A stretch of 24,764 nt of DNA from Bradyrhizobium sp. (GTDB lineage: Bacteria; Pseudomonadota; Alphaproteobacteria; Rhizobiales; Xanthobacteraceae): contig JAQGKC010000289.1 of the NCBI GenBank assembly GCA_028290305.1, forward strand, positions 1 through 24,764. The letters run 5' to 3'. The translations under genes were made by a program, and so were the position numbers. Below, in pieces: positions 1-7,788 of this stretch. The notes under the pieces are model-generated. The model was not told the DNA's origin. It was given only the letters and a program-made list of their open reading frames with translations, and did no database searches. Every line of letters starts with the position of its first letter. The stretch's first letter is position 1.

Positions 1-405
1 CGCCGGAATCGCCGTCAGGCAGACCATCGAATTGCGGCCCATCAAGCGCATCATGGCCGGCATTCGCTGCGGCATCATCATCTCGCCCGAAATCCCGGCA
101 ACCAGAAGCCCGGCCGGGATCAGCAGCATCCATCCAAAGCCGCGCAGCGAGGCTTCCGGCCGCGACAGATGCAGGCTGACGGCGATGGCCGAGATTGCCA
201 GCGCCAGCGTCACGGCGAATTTCAGGTCGAAGAACGGATTGCGCATCGCGGCCATGACGTCGGGCCGAACGCCCAGCTCGGCGAAGAACATAGCGGCCGA
301 AACCGGTGCTGCCGCCAATAGCGCCAGCGCCAGCACGAAGCCGACCGGCCGGGCGCGGTGCGTGTTATCGGCGGCGAGGGTTCGAATGAGCTGGTCGGTT
401 TCCAT
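1..405 (-). CDS. NrsF/DUF1109-family membrane protein, putative anti-sigma factor (3' part missing)
   Basis: The N-terminal 135 residues of a membrane protein; the C-terminus lies beyond the left edge. The start reads METDQLIRTLAADN, followed by hydrophobic segments near residues 22-42, 60-80 and 95-110. This is the pattern of the DUF1109/NrsF family, six-helix inner-membrane proteins that hold a SigF-type ECF sigma factor inactive. The gene follows the sigma factor on the same strand with only two bases between stop and ATG. An alternative ATG at 411 would overlap the sigma stop as ATGA, so translational coupling is likely either way. I chose 405 because GGGAA upstream is better spaced for it. 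The family is recognised from N-terminal pattern and pairing, not from the whole protein. Confidence 0.8.
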   Translation of the reverse strand, partial: METDQLIRTLAADNTHRARPVGFVLALALLAAAPVSAAMFFAELGVRPDVMAAMRNPFFDLKFAVTLALAISAIAVSLHLSRPEASLRGFGWMLLIPAGLLVAGISGEMMMPQRMPAMMRLMGRNSMVCLTAIPA

Positions 406-407
406 TC

Positions 408-965
408 TCATTGTTCCCGAAGTTTGGCGGTGAGGCTCGCAAGGGCGCGATGCAGCGCCACACGTACCGCTCCCTCGCTCATTTTGAATTTCGCCGCCGT
501 GTCCTTGATCGACGTGCTGTCGACCGCAATCGACTGCAGAACCTCACGCTGCCGCGCCGGCAGGAACTGGAGTTGGGCCGTGATCTCGCTTGCCGGAGCG
601 GTCTCCACGGCGGGCTCGCCCGGGATCGTCTCGGCGAAATCGTCGATGTTGACGAAAATCCGCCGACCTCGGCGGCGCAGCGCATCGATCAGTTTGTTGC
701 GGGCGATCGCGAACAGCCACGGCGCAAACGGCGCGTTGGCGTCCCAGGTATGCCGTTTCAGATGCACCGCCAGCAAAATGTCCTGCACGATATCCTCGGA
801 TTGGTCGACCGGCTGTCCGGCGCGCGCCAGACCACGGCGCGCCGCGGCCCGGAGCACCGGCGTGACAGCCTTGAGCAGGCGATGGTACGCCACATTGTCA
901 CCTGAAATGGCCGACCGCATCAGGTCGGTCCATTCGTCTTCACGTTCGCGCACGTGCGCTCCCAC
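408..965 (-). CDS. ECF-type RNA polymerase sigma factor, SigF-like
   Basis: A group IV sigma factor. The sigma-2 region contains DQSEDIVQDILLAVHLKR and the conserved FAPWLFAIARNKLIDALRRR block. The sigma-4 helix-turn-helix follows with LPARQREVLQSIAVD and MSEGAVRVALHRAL. The reading frame is open back to an ATG at 1031, but a SigF-like promoter (993-997 and 973-976) lies inside that extension. I therefore prefer the GTG at 965 (185 aa, usual for the family); an ATG at 920 is also possible. The neighbour downstream is an NrsF/DUF1109 membrane protein, the classic cognate anti-sigma arrangement. In Caulobacter such a pair responds to heavy-metal or oxidative stress; the signal here is inferred only. 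Confidence 0.88.
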   Translation of the reverse strand: MGAHVREREDEWTDLMRSAISGDNVAYHRLLKAVTPVLRAAARRGLARAGQPVDQSEDIVQDILLAVHLKRHTWDANAPFAPWLFAIARNKLIDALRRRGRRIFVNIDDFAETIPGEPAVETAPASEITAQLQFLPARQREVLQSIAVDSTSIKDTAAKFKMSEGAVRVALHRALASLTAKLREQ

Positions 966-972
966 ATTGCAA

Positions 973-997
973 TTCGGTCGATCTTTCAATTTGTTAC
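973..997 (-). promoter_or_regulatory. Putative SigF-type autoregulatory promoter
   Basis: On the minus strand GTAAC (997-993) is followed after 16 bases by CGAA (976-973). The Caulobacter SigF promoter is, as I recall it, GTAACC-N16-CGAA, so this copy is one base shorter. It ends 8 bases before the GTG at 965. Transcription would then start at or very near that codon. This supports autoregulation and argues against the upstream ATG at 1031. Confidence 0.45.
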
Positions 998-1281
998 GCC
1001 CGCGGGCATCAATCACGAAGTCGTGATCCAAGTCTCCGGAAGCGTTGGGATCGGGGTGTCCTGCCGCGCACGGTCAGGCTCATAACACTGATCGGCCCGG
1101 CTGACACCCGCCGCTTGATTTCAACAGATTTCGCGAACGGACTGTCTCGAAATATTCACCTGGCGCAATGCCTTGCCCCGTTTTTGCCGGATAGCCCGAA
1201 GATTCCCTTTTTCTGCCCCGCTGCGGACACGTCATGGGGTCTCATTTCGCTTTTGGGGGCTGGCAAATGGGGAGATGCCAA

Positions 1282-1938
1282 ATGACCATCAAAGCCAGCG
1301 GGCGCTCGGCGTTGATACTCGCAACAGGGCTCTTCGTGTGTTTCGCAGGGCCATCGCAAGCAGCAGCAGGCGCCGACGGCGCGGCCGCAAGTTCGAAACC
1401 GGAAGCTGCCGCGGGCGCGCCCATTGCGCTCGACAAATACACCAAACACGGCTCGCGCCACTGGAAAAAGGCCGCGCACCATAAATCCAGCGACGTGGCG
1501 TTGAAGTCCTCCGCCGACAAAAAAGATGCCGCGGCTGATGACGGCGACAATTCATCTGCCATCCAATCATCGAATATCCCGCCATCGGTGGCCAACGCCA
1601 ATGCACAACTGGCGTCCGCCGATACACCGATCGGCAACGCCCAGGCGATGTCCGCGCGTGCCAACACGATACTTCAGAACGCGCCGGACAATCCGGTCGA
1701 TGTGCAGCCTGCCGCCGACACCCAGGTCGTGTCGGCTGATCAGCTCAACGATGTCGATCGCGCACTGCACGAAAGTAACCCGCCCCCGGTCACGCTCGCG
1801 ATGGCCTCGGCCGCGCCTGTCGCGGCCGCCAGCAACGAAAATTCCACCTGGGACCAGACCTCGCTGATCGGGAAGATCTTCATCGGCTTCGGCGCGCTGC
1901 TGACGATGGCCTCCGCCGCCCGCATGTTCATGGCGTGA
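1282..1938 (+). CDS. Ala-rich exported protein of unknown function with C-terminal membrane helix
   Basis: I do not recognise a functional family. The protein (218 aa) begins MTIKASGRSALILATG, a probable signal peptide ending near PSQA at residues 25-30. A long low-complexity Ala/Ser/Asp/Asn-rich region with a His/Lys-rich patch (HWKKAAHHK) follows. The C-terminus has a hydrophobic segment, LIGKIFIGFGALLTMASAAR, that could be a second membrane anchor. The start was chosen because GGGGAG sits 8 bases upstream of the ATG at 1282; the frame extends further upstream without a better site. The composition suggests a periplasmic or envelope-spanning linker protein. It is transcribed away from the sigma factor operon across about 300 bases. 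Confidence 0.6.
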   Translation: MTIKASGRSALILATGLFVCFAGPSQAAAGADGAAASSKPEAAAGAPIALDKYTKHGSRHWKKAAHHKSSDVALKSSADKKDAAADDGDNSSAIQSSNIPPSVANANAQLASADTPIGNAQAMSARANTILQNAPDNPVDVQPAADTQVVSADQLNDVDRALHESNPPPVTLAMASAAPVAAASNENSTWDQTSLIGKIFIGFGALLTMASAARMFMA

Positions 1939-2120
1939 GGAGCCTCGTGCCCCGGACGCTGCGCAGCGCGCAAAAGCGGTGCGTTGCAGATCCGGGGCCC
2001 ATATTTGAGCGCGGCGTCCAATAGGTCCCCGGATCTGCAGAGCAGCGTGACCGGACGATGCTTCGCATCGCCGGGAGAACGCTGCACCGCGACCAGGACG
2101 CGGCCATCCCCCCACTTGAA
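1939..2120. repeat. Palindromic intergenic repeat block
   Basis: The stretch is packed with inverted repeats. Arms at 1986-1997 (GCAGATCCGGGG) and 2027-2038 are perfect complements. A dyad CGCTGCGCAGCG lies near 1958-1969 and CGATGCTTCGCATCG at 2056-2070. This composition matches the palindromic intergenic repeats seen many times per genome in Bradyrhizobium and relatives (from memory, not searched). It lies between the exported protein and the enoyl-CoA hydratase, and transcripts crossing it would be strongly folded. Confidence 0.65.
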
Positions 2121-2163
2121 GCCCATCCCGCGACCGGGCACATTGCCCGCGAAGTCAGGCCGC

Positions 2164-2178
2164 GGGGGGGGGGGGGGG
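2164..2178 (+). repeat. Homopolymeric G tract (15 G) in the leader of the enoyl-CoA hydratase
   Basis: Fifteen consecutive G residues end six bases before the ATG at 2185, exactly where a Shine-Dalgarno sequence is expected. The tract probably supplies the ribosome binding site. Tracts of this length are prone to slippage, in replication and in sequencing. Confidence 0.85.
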
Positions 2179-2184
2179 TGTACC

Positions 2185-2964
2185 ATGAGCACGTTCGAAC
2201 ACATCATTGTCGAAAGCAAAGGCGCGGTCGGCATCATCACGCTCAACCGCCCGAAGATGCTCAATGCGCTGTCGTTCGGCGTGTTCCGGGAAATCGCCGC
2301 CGCGGTCGACGACCTCGAAGCCGACGACAAGATCGGATGCATCTTGCTGGCCGGCGGCGAAAAAGCCTTCGCCGCGGGCGCCGACATCAAGGAAATGCAG
2401 CCGAAGACCTTCATCGACATGTTTTCCAGCGATTTCACCGCGATCGGTGGCGACCGCGTCGCCAATTGCCGCAAACCAACCATCGCCGCCGTCAGCGGCT
2501 ACGCACTCGGCGGCGGCTGCGAACTGGCGATGATGTGCGACATCATCATTGCCGCCGACACCGCGAAATTCGGCCAGCCGGAAATCACGCTCGGCACCAT
2601 CCCCGGCATCGGCGGAACCCAGCGGCTGACCCGCGCGATCGGCAAATCCAAAGCGATGGACCTGTGTCTCACCGGACGGATGATGGATGCCGCGGAAGCG
2701 GAGCGCTCCGGTTTGGTCAGCCGTATCGTGGCAGCGGACAAATTGATGGACGAAGCACTGGCGGTCGCGGAAAAAATCGCCTCGATGTCACATCCCGCAG
2801 CCGCCATGGCCAAGGAAGCCATCAACCGGGCCTTCGAGACGCCGCTGTCCGAGGGAATGAACGTCGAGCGCAATCTGTTTCACTCGACCTTTGCGCTGGA
2901 AGATCGCTCCGAAGGCATGGCGGCCTTCATCGAGAAGCGCAAACCGGTGAACAAGAACCGGTAG
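2185..2964 (+). CDS. Enoyl-CoA hydratase (crotonase family)
   Basis: A 259-aa crotonase-fold enzyme that hydrates trans-2-enoyl-CoA to 3-hydroxyacyl-CoA in beta-oxidation. The oxyanion-hole segments are present: [11 protein letters not shown] near residues 62-72 and [17 protein letters not shown] near 107-123. The catalytic glutamates sit in GGGCELAM and in [20 protein letters not shown]. Length and the C-terminal FIEKRKP are standard for short-chain enoyl-CoA hydratases. The start is the ATG at 2185; the frame runs open to 1984 but that part is repeat DNA. The leader contains the G tract. A single gene on this strand, it converges on an acyl-CoA-handling gene at 3014. Confidence 0.95.
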   Translation: MSTFEHIIVESKGAVGIITLNRPKMLNALSFGVFREIAAAVDDLEADDKIGCILLAGGEKAFAAGADIKEMQPKTFIDMFSSDFTAIGGDRVANCRKPTIAAVSGYALGGGCELAMMCDIIIAADTAKFGQPEITLGTIPGIGGTQRLTRAIGKSKAMDLCLTGRMMDAAEAERSGLVSRIVAADKLMDEALAVAEKIASMSHPAAAMAKEAINRAFETPLSEGMNVERNLFHSTFALEDRSEGMAAFIEKRKPVNKNR

Positions 2965-2979
2965 GAGGCGGATTCCCCT

Positions 2980-3007
2980 CGTCATCCCGGCGAACGCCGG
3001 GACGACG
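2980..3007. terminator. Palindrome acting as probable bidirectional terminator
   Basis: CGTCATCCCGGCG (2980-2992) pairs with CGCCGGGACGACG (2995-3007) with a single mismatch around a two-base AA centre. It sits in the 49 bases between two convergent genes (2964 and 3014). There is no clear T run, so it may be a repeat element doubling as a terminator. Similar CGTCATCCCGGC palindromes are common in this bacterial group. Confidence 0.55.
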
Positions 3008-3013
3008 CTGAGA

Positions 3014-4876
3014 TTATCCTATACGACTCCTCGCCAGCGCGGCGCTGACAAGCGCGCGGTAGACGCGCTCGGACCATGTCGTGGGCTTATCGAACCCAAG
3101 CCTTGCCAGGCATTCGCTGTCGGCAGCATCCGTCTGGCGGGTTAATCCCTGCCATAACAATCCGGGCAGGCGTTGCGGCGCTCGTTGCGCTTCTTGCAGG
3201 AATTGCAACGCCGGAATCAGCCGCTGCTCGACTTCGGTAAAATCGCTGCCGAATGGAAACGACGGCAGCAAGCCGGCCTCGCGCGCGGGCCTCAACGCGC
3301 GCGCGATCCGCTCCGGGTGGTTCTCGCGGTGCGCAGCCGGAATTTCAAAATTTTTCGACAGCTTGCCGGCGTCCTTTGCCTGCCGCGCGAGTTCGGCTTG
3401 AAAGCGGGAGTCCGCAACCCCCAGCATTGCCGCAATCACCTCGGCATCGGATTTCCCCCTGATATCGGCGACGCCGTATTCGGTGACGATGATATCGCGC
3501 AGATGCCGCGGAATGGTCTCGTGGCCATAGCTCCAGCGGATGTTCGATTGCGTTTTGGCGCCGGCCTGCCGCATCGCTTCGACCGTCAGAACCGAGCGCG
3601 CGCCCTGCAGCGCGAACGCCTGCGCCACAAAATTATATTGGCCGCCGACGCCGCTGACGACCTGCCCGTCCTCAAGGCCATCGGAGACCACGGCTCCCAT
3701 CAACGTCGCCATCATCGCATTGTTGACGAAGCAGGCGTCAACGCGAGCGCGCCGCTTGGCGTCCTCGTCGCCATAGAGCTCGTTGGTGAAGGATACCGGC
3801 ATCATCTGGATCCGCGCGATCTGGCTGGGTGTCATTTCACGCAACGCACGATAAAATGATTTCGGCCCGAGGAAGAACGCGCCGTGCAGCACGACGCCAT
3901 CGACCTCACGCTTGAGAATGCCGGCGTCGATCAGGCCGAGAAACGCCTCGAACAGCATTTCGCTGACACCGTAAAGGCCCTTTTCAAACGACCCGGTTTG
4001 CAATGCCGAAAATTGTTCCGTAGCAGGCGTCAGCCGCTTCATGATGTCATGAAATCGGGCATTGTCGCGATGGCGGACGATTAGCCCCTGCGCCAGCGCG
4101 TCGCCAACCTGGCCGATGCCGATCTGCAGCGTACCGCCATCGCGCACGAGGCTAGCTGTGTGAAGACCGATGGCATATTTGGTATCGGTAATCGGCTCCG
4201 ACGGTGGCGCGAACAACGGGAATTCGGTCGCGGGACTATCGAGAATCGCGCTGAATGCCTCGGCCGGCAGATCGCCCGCGCCCGGCATGAACGGCAGTTC
4301 GGAATTGACCTGGCCGATCAGTTTGAACGACGCACGGCCCTCGGCGCGGGCGCGCAATATATCCAGCGTGGTATCGGTGTTGCAGCTCAGGCTGTAACGC
4401 GCAACGCCATCGACGACCCGCTTCGCGACCAATTGGGTGACGACGTTGAGCCCGCGCGCCAGCAGATATGACGATGCATGGGTATAGTTTGCGGAAATGT
4501 AATGTTGCTGCGCGAACGGCACATGCAGCCACCTTCCCGCCAGAAAGAAAAACTCGATCACCCTGATATTGGGCGGCAGCGCACCCGCATGCAGCGCGTC
4601 GGCATAAGCGAGATCGGGATAGCCGTCGAACAGGCGGTCGATGACAGGCGCGATGAAGCGCCGTTCAAGCAGGTTCGCCGGCTTCGGTTTTTCCAGCGTC
4701 AACGCCGAAAAGAAGGTCAGGTTGATCCCGCGGTCGGCGGCGGCGCGGGCGTAGAGCGCGTTAATGATGTGGTTGGCCTTGCCGAGCCCGAGCGGCAACC
4801 CGACCACCAGATTGGTTCCGACGTCGCGGATGATATCCTCCGCGATCGCCTCGGGGTCGGAGAACAGTTTTGGCAT
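3014..4876 (-). CDS. Acetyl-CoA hydrolase/transferase family protein
   Basis: A 620-aa member of the class I CoA-transferase-like family that includes acetyl-CoA hydrolase and 4-hydroxybutyrate CoA-transferase. The N-terminal half carries GLPLGLGKANHI. The second half contains the nucleotide/CoA-loop block GGTLQIGIGQVGDAL (248-262), then LYGVSEMLFE, where Glu306 aligns with the catalytic glutamate of the family (HTEM in butyryl-CoA transferases). Next come VVSGVGGQYNFVAQAF and VTEYGVADIRGKS (about 464-476). The protein is longer than the usual 430-500 aa because of insertions in the first domain and a C-terminal extension. I chose the ATG at 4876; a TTG at 4927 and an ATG at 4897 are in frame, none with a good Shine-Dalgarno. 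Substrate and hydrolase versus transferase activity cannot be told from sequence. Confidence 0.85.
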   Translation of the reverse strand: MPKLFSDPEAIAEDIIRDVGTNLVVGLPLGLGKANHIINALYARAAADRGINLTFFSALTLEKPKPANLLERRFIAPVIDRLFDGYPDLAYADALHAGALPPNIRVIEFFFLAGRWLHVPFAQQHYISANYTHASSYLLARGLNVVTQLVAKRVVDGVARYSLSCNTDTTLDILRARAEGRASFKLIGQVNSELPFMPGAGDLPAEAFSAILDSPATEFPLFAPPSEPITDTKYAIGLHTASLVRDGGTLQIGIGQVGDALAQGLIVRHRDNARFHDIMKRLTPATEQFSALQTGSFEKGLYGVSEMLFEAFLGLIDAGILKREVDGVVLHGAFFLGPKSFYRALREMTPSQIARIQMMPVSFTNELYGDEDAKRRARVDACFVNNAMMATLMGAVVSDGLEDGQVVSGVGGQYNFVAQAFALQGARSVLTVEAMRQAGAKTQSNIRWSYGHETIPRHLRDIIVTEYGVADIRGKSDAEVIAAMLGVADSRFQAELARQAKDAGKLSKNFEIPAAHRENHPERIARALRPAREAGLLPSFPFGSDFTEVEQRLIPALQFLQEAQRAPQRLPGLLWQGLTRQTDAADSECLARLGFDKPTTWSERVYRALVSAALARSRIG

Positions 4877-5123
4877 GAAGTGCAAGCCCGCGCGCATTGG
4901 GAAAGCCGGCGCCTGGAATCGGCGCAACCGCGAGCAGCTATAGCGTATTTGGCCTTACTATTCGTCTGTGACGAACTGGCAACAGCGCAAGACTGAATTC
5001 ATGTGGTTTCCGTGCCCGGCGGTTTGCCTGTGGCGGCCACGCCCTCTAAACAGGTAAACGTGTCGAAGGCGTCGGCGGGGGCGGACGGCCGGGGTCGTTG
5101 GCGAGATCGCTTTGCGGGATTAC

Positions 5124-6542
5124 ATGGTTGGGCGTGCCGCTAAAGTTGGCCATGTGGGAAGGCGCGTGCTTCGATCGAGCATTTGCCTCGGCGTTACCAC
5201 TTGGCTCGGTTTTGCCGCTACCGCGGCTCAGGGCGAAAGCCTCCCCGAGGCCCTGGCGAAAGCCTATCAGACCAATCCGCAGCTCAATGCCGAACGGGCG
5301 CGGCAGCGCGCCACCGACGAGAACGTGCCACAGGCGCTTGCCGGCTACCGGCCGCAGATCGTCGCCAGCCTGAGCGTCGGATTGCAGGCGGTGCGCGACC
5401 TTTTGCCGGACAATACGATTCAATCCGCGACCCTGAAGCCCTGGACCATCGGGGTGACGGTGACGCAGACGCTGTTCAACGGCTTCAAGACCGCAAACAG
5501 CGTGCGGGTCGCGGAATTGCAGGTGCAGTCGGGCCGCGAAGCCTTGCGTAATGTCGGCCAGGGCGTGCTGCTCGATGCCGCCACCGCTTACTCCAACGTG
5601 CTGGCCAATCAGTCGCTGGTCGAGGCGCAACGCACCAATGTCGCATTCCTGCGAGAAACCCTGGCCATCACCCAAAGACGTCTCAACGCCGGCGACGTCA
5701 CGCCGACCGATACCTCGCAGGCCGAGGCGCGCTTGAGCCGTGGTCTTGCGGACCTGAACGCCGCCGAAGTCAATCTTGCCATCAGCCAGGCGACCTATAC
5801 CCAGGTGATCGGCAATCCACCCGGGCAATTGAAACCGGCCGAAGCCGTGGACCGATATTTGCCGCGCAGCCGTGACGACGCGACCTCCCTCGCCTTCAAG
5901 GAACATCCGGCGGTTCTCGCGGCAGGTTTTGACGTCGATGTCGCCTCGACCTCCATCCGCGTCGCCGAAAGCAGCCTGCTGCCCACTATTACCCTGCAAG
6001 GCAGCGCCAGCCACAGCAGCGACTCAGATCCGAGCCTCAGCACCTTCAGAACCGATCAGGCTTCGGTGATCGGTCAGGTCACCGCGCCGATCTACGATGG
6101 CGGCACCGCGGCGTCGCAGACCCGGCAGGCCAAGGAAGTGAGCGCGCAAAGCCGGCAGGTGCTCGATCAGGTTCGCAATCAGGCCCGTACCGCGGCTATC
6201 GGCGCGTGGGTCGCGAACGAAGGCGCCAAGGTTGCGGTGACGGCCTCTGAATCCGAAGTGCGCGCCGCGACGGTCGCGCTGCAGGGCGTGCAAAAGGAAG
6301 CGGCCGGCGGACAGCGCACCACGGTCGACGTTTTGAATTCGGAGGCGGATCTGATTTCAGCGAAAGCCCGGCTGATCGGTGCGCAACGCGATCGCGTGAT
6401 CGCGTCCTATACGCTGCTCAGCGCCATCGGCAGGCTCGACGTCAAGACGCTGGCGCTCAACACGCCGGACTATCTGCCGGAGGTGCATTACCATCAGGTG
6501 CGCGACGCCTGGCACGGCCTGCGCACGCCATCGGGACAGTGA
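5124..6542 (+). CDS. TolC-family outer-membrane channel protein
   Basis: A 472-aa outer-membrane efflux/secretion channel. After a signal peptide (hydrophobic ICLGVTTWLGFAATAAQG) the mature protein begins SLPEALAKAYQTNPQLNAER, the standard TolC opening. Two internally repeated OEP halves follow, each with long Ala/Gln-rich coiled-coil helices. The second half shows TAPIYDGGTAASQTRQAKE and GGQRTTVDVLNSEADL, which match the TolC/BepC consensus. The channel forms a trimeric beta-barrel/helical tunnel and docks with RND or ABC pumps. No pump gene adjoins it, so it is probably a shared channel; the RND pump at 12823-17377, which lacks its own outer-membrane gene, is one possible partner. An in-frame TTG at 5112 is an alternative start. 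Confidence 0.92.
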   Translation: MVGRAAKVGHVGRRVLRSSICLGVTTWLGFAATAAQGESLPEALAKAYQTNPQLNAERARQRATDENVPQALAGYRPQIVASLSVGLQAVRDLLPDNTIQSATLKPWTIGVTVTQTLFNGFKTANSVRVAELQVQSGREALRNVGQGVLLDAATAYSNVLANQSLVEAQRTNVAFLRETLAITQRRLNAGDVTPTDTSQAEARLSRGLADLNAAEVNLAISQATYTQVIGNPPGQLKPAEAVDRYLPRSRDDATSLAFKEHPAVLAAGFDVDVASTSIRVAESSLLPTITLQGSASHSSDSDPSLSTFRTDQASVIGQVTAPIYDGGTAASQTRQAKEVSAQSRQVLDQVRNQARTAAIGAWVANEGAKVAVTASESEVRAATVALQGVQKEAAGGQRTTVDVLNSEADLISAKARLIGAQRDRVIASYTLLSAIGRLDVKTLALNTPDYLPEVHYHQVRDAWHGLRTPSGQ

Positions 6543-6754
6543 CCCCTGGGGCAAAGGCGATGAAAAGCTGCCGCGTTCATATCACGGGAGCTGCGGGCAT
6601 TCCCTGCCCGATCTTACGTCTCGATGGATCCTGGCCGCCACCCGAACCGGTCGCGGAAGTCCGCGGCGCGATGGCTGGCTGAGCATTGCCGGCGCTTCCC
6701 AACGCCCTCAGCTAGCTCTCGATCCCGTGAATTAACTTCGTGACCCCGATAGCC
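6543..6754. other. Intergenic stretch, no convincing gene
   Basis: Between the TolC gene and the duplicated leader element. A possible 40-codon ORF (ATG at 6560) has unremarkable composition and I do not call it. No clear TolC terminator is visible. Confidence 0.4.
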
Positions 6755-6864
6755 ACGAAACGATTTTCGGTGTCCGACGAAGCCATTTTCACGGTCTCGC
6801 AAAGGCGCCCGGAAACGAAGCTCCGCTATCAATCATCTCGATCAAACAATGAGGTTCGGTCATG
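6755..6864 (+). repeat. Leader element X, copy 1 (diverged duplicate of 7378-7484)
   Basis: It shares with the second copy, in the same order, ACGAAAC, a CCATTTTC block, CGC-(4)-GCG, CCGGAAA, TATCAA, GATCAA and an ATG. The distance from the GAAGCC/GAAACC start to the ATG is 83 bases here and 82 in copy 2. TTTC...GGAAA with an inner CGC/GCG pair can fold as a hairpin. It precedes a 35-aa ORF. A conserved leader or promoter region is the simplest reading. Confidence 0.6.
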
Positions 6865-6969
6865 CTGGCATTCATCATCAGCTTGCTCTACCGCCGCGCT
6901 TGCAAGAGACATCTGACCGACATGCGAAGGCGCGCATGGAACCCAGCGACAGCCAGTTGGGGAGCGTAG
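6862..6969 (+). CDS. Small hydrophobic/basic protein (35 aa), hypothetical
   Basis: An ORF too short for routine calling. It reads MLAFIISLLYRRACKR followed by a basic tail with Trp and ending TASWGA. A GAGG lies 7 bases before the ATG. The N-terminal hydrophobic segment followed by a cluster of Arg/Lys is typical of small membrane-associated proteins. The ATG falls exactly where leader element X ends, as does an ATG at 7482 after copy 2, which supports real initiation here. Function unknown; it could instead be a leader peptide. Confidence 0.4.
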   Translation: MLAFIISLLYRRACKRHLTDMRRRAWNPATASWGA

Positions 6970-6985
6970 CGCGGAAACGTCGCGT

Positions 6986-7225
6986 TTAGCGCTCGAAGGG
7001 CAGTGTCGCTTGGTCTTCCGACCAGTCGATCACATTGAAAAACATTCCGCGTTTGAGCATTTCAGCTTCGATCTCTGAGGCGTGTTTTTTCCACTCGGGC
7101 GTCTCCCGAACCCGAAATCTGGGTTCCTCACCCTGTCGCTTGAGCGCCTCATCGGCCCCCAGGGCCCCACGGATGCTCTCATACATCATGGTGAGACTGT
7201 CGTTAGTGAACGCCTGATAATTCAT
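6986..7225 (-). CDS. Hypothetical protein (79 aa)
   Basis: A soluble, charged protein beginning MNYQAFTNDSLTMMYESIRG and containing EEPRFRVRETPEWKKHASEIEAEM, ending DQATLPFER. No motif is recognised; the composition suggests a short helical protein. A strong Shine-Dalgarno, AAGGGGG, sits 4 bases before the ATG at 7225. The leader contains a terminator-like hairpin (7242-7274) directly upstream of that site. It is transcribed opposite to the surrounding small genes. Confidence 0.65.
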   Translation of the reverse strand: MNYQAFTNDSLTMMYESIRGALGADEALKRQGEEPRFRVRETPEWKKHASEIEAEMLKRGMFFNVIDWSEDQATLPFER

Positions 7226-7241
7226 CGTGCCCCCTTACGGA

Positions 7242-7274
7242 AAAGCCGCCGCTGGGACAATCAGCGACGGCTTT
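7242..7274 (-). terminator. Terminator-like hairpin in the leader of the 79-aa gene
   Basis: AAAGCCGCCGCTG (7242-7254) and CAGCGACGGCTTT (7262-7274) pair over 13 positions with one mismatch around a 7-base loop. On the minus strand the stem is followed by TTTTCC and then, within 10 bases, the Shine-Dalgarno of the gene starting at 7225. It is therefore either the terminator of an upstream minus-strand transcript or an attenuator in the gene's leader. Confidence 0.6.
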
Positions 7275-7377
7275 GCAGGATACTTGTAAGCGACCACCAG
7301 AAGGTCGCGCAGATGGTGCGCCCGAACGGTTAATTGGCGGTTACGGGACCGGCTCGGGTCCAGTGTCCGGCCGCCTG

Positions 7378-7484
7378 ACGAAACAATTGGCGACCAGATG
7401 AAACCATTTTCCCGGGGCCGCGAAAGCGTCCGGAAATCGATCCTTGTTATCAAAATACGGGATCAACCAGGCGGACATACCATG
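7378..7484 (+). repeat. Leader element X, copy 2
   Basis: The diverged duplicate of 6755-6864, with blocks in the same order and nearly identical spacing. Its hairpin is better than that of copy 1: CGC-GAAA-GCG with a GNRA-type loop inside TTTCCCGG/CCGGAAA. It ends at an ATG (7482) that opens a 22-codon ORF, which overlaps the start of the 68-aa gene at 7541. Confidence 0.6.
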
Positions 7485-7540
7485 ACTTCATTTTGGCCTC
7501 TGCGCCAGCCCTGCGAAGCCGTGGATGCGAGCGAGACCAA

Positions 7541-7747
7541 ATGGATGTGACCAGCCGCGAGCGCCAGTTTATGCAGAACCTGCGGGCTGGCGGATGGGTG
7601 AAGGCGAACGTGGCGCCTGCCGGCGCGAAGCTCATCGAGCGTCTGCTTGGTAAAGGTTGGATCGAGCGACGCGGCACCGGGAACGATATCTACTATCGCA
7701 TCACCGACAATGGCCTCGCTGCGAAGATGGCGCCCGTTGCGATCTGA
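7541..7747 (+). CDS. Small winged-helix-like hypothetical protein (68 aa)
   Basis: Begins MDVTSRERQFMQNLRAGGWV and continues through LIERLLGKGWIERRG to YYRITDNGLAAK. The pattern (helices, a KGWIERR helix-to-strand turn, then a Y-RIT-GL wing) resembles small winged-helix or MarR-like DNA-binding domains reduced to a core. This is an inference from pattern; small orthologues annotated only as hypothetical are, I believe, common in Bradyrhizobium. The start was chosen at 7541 with GCGAGA upstream; the frame is open to 7493. A 22-codon ORF (7482-7550) that starts at the end of element X overlaps this start by 10 bases and could couple translation. The next gene follows after 41 bases. Confidence 0.65.
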   Translation: MDVTSRERQFMQNLRAGGWVKANVAPAGAKLIERLLGKGWIERRGTGNDIYYRITDNGLAAKMAPVAI

Positions 7748-7788
7748 TCGCGTCCGGCTGGTCGAACTGGGCCAAGGGTGAAACGCCG

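Noticed and set aside
1032..1281. Searched for a small gene or RNA between the sigma factor and the exported protein
   Set aside because: No ORF with a ribosome site and no stable hairpin with a T run was seen; only the promoter region is expected here.
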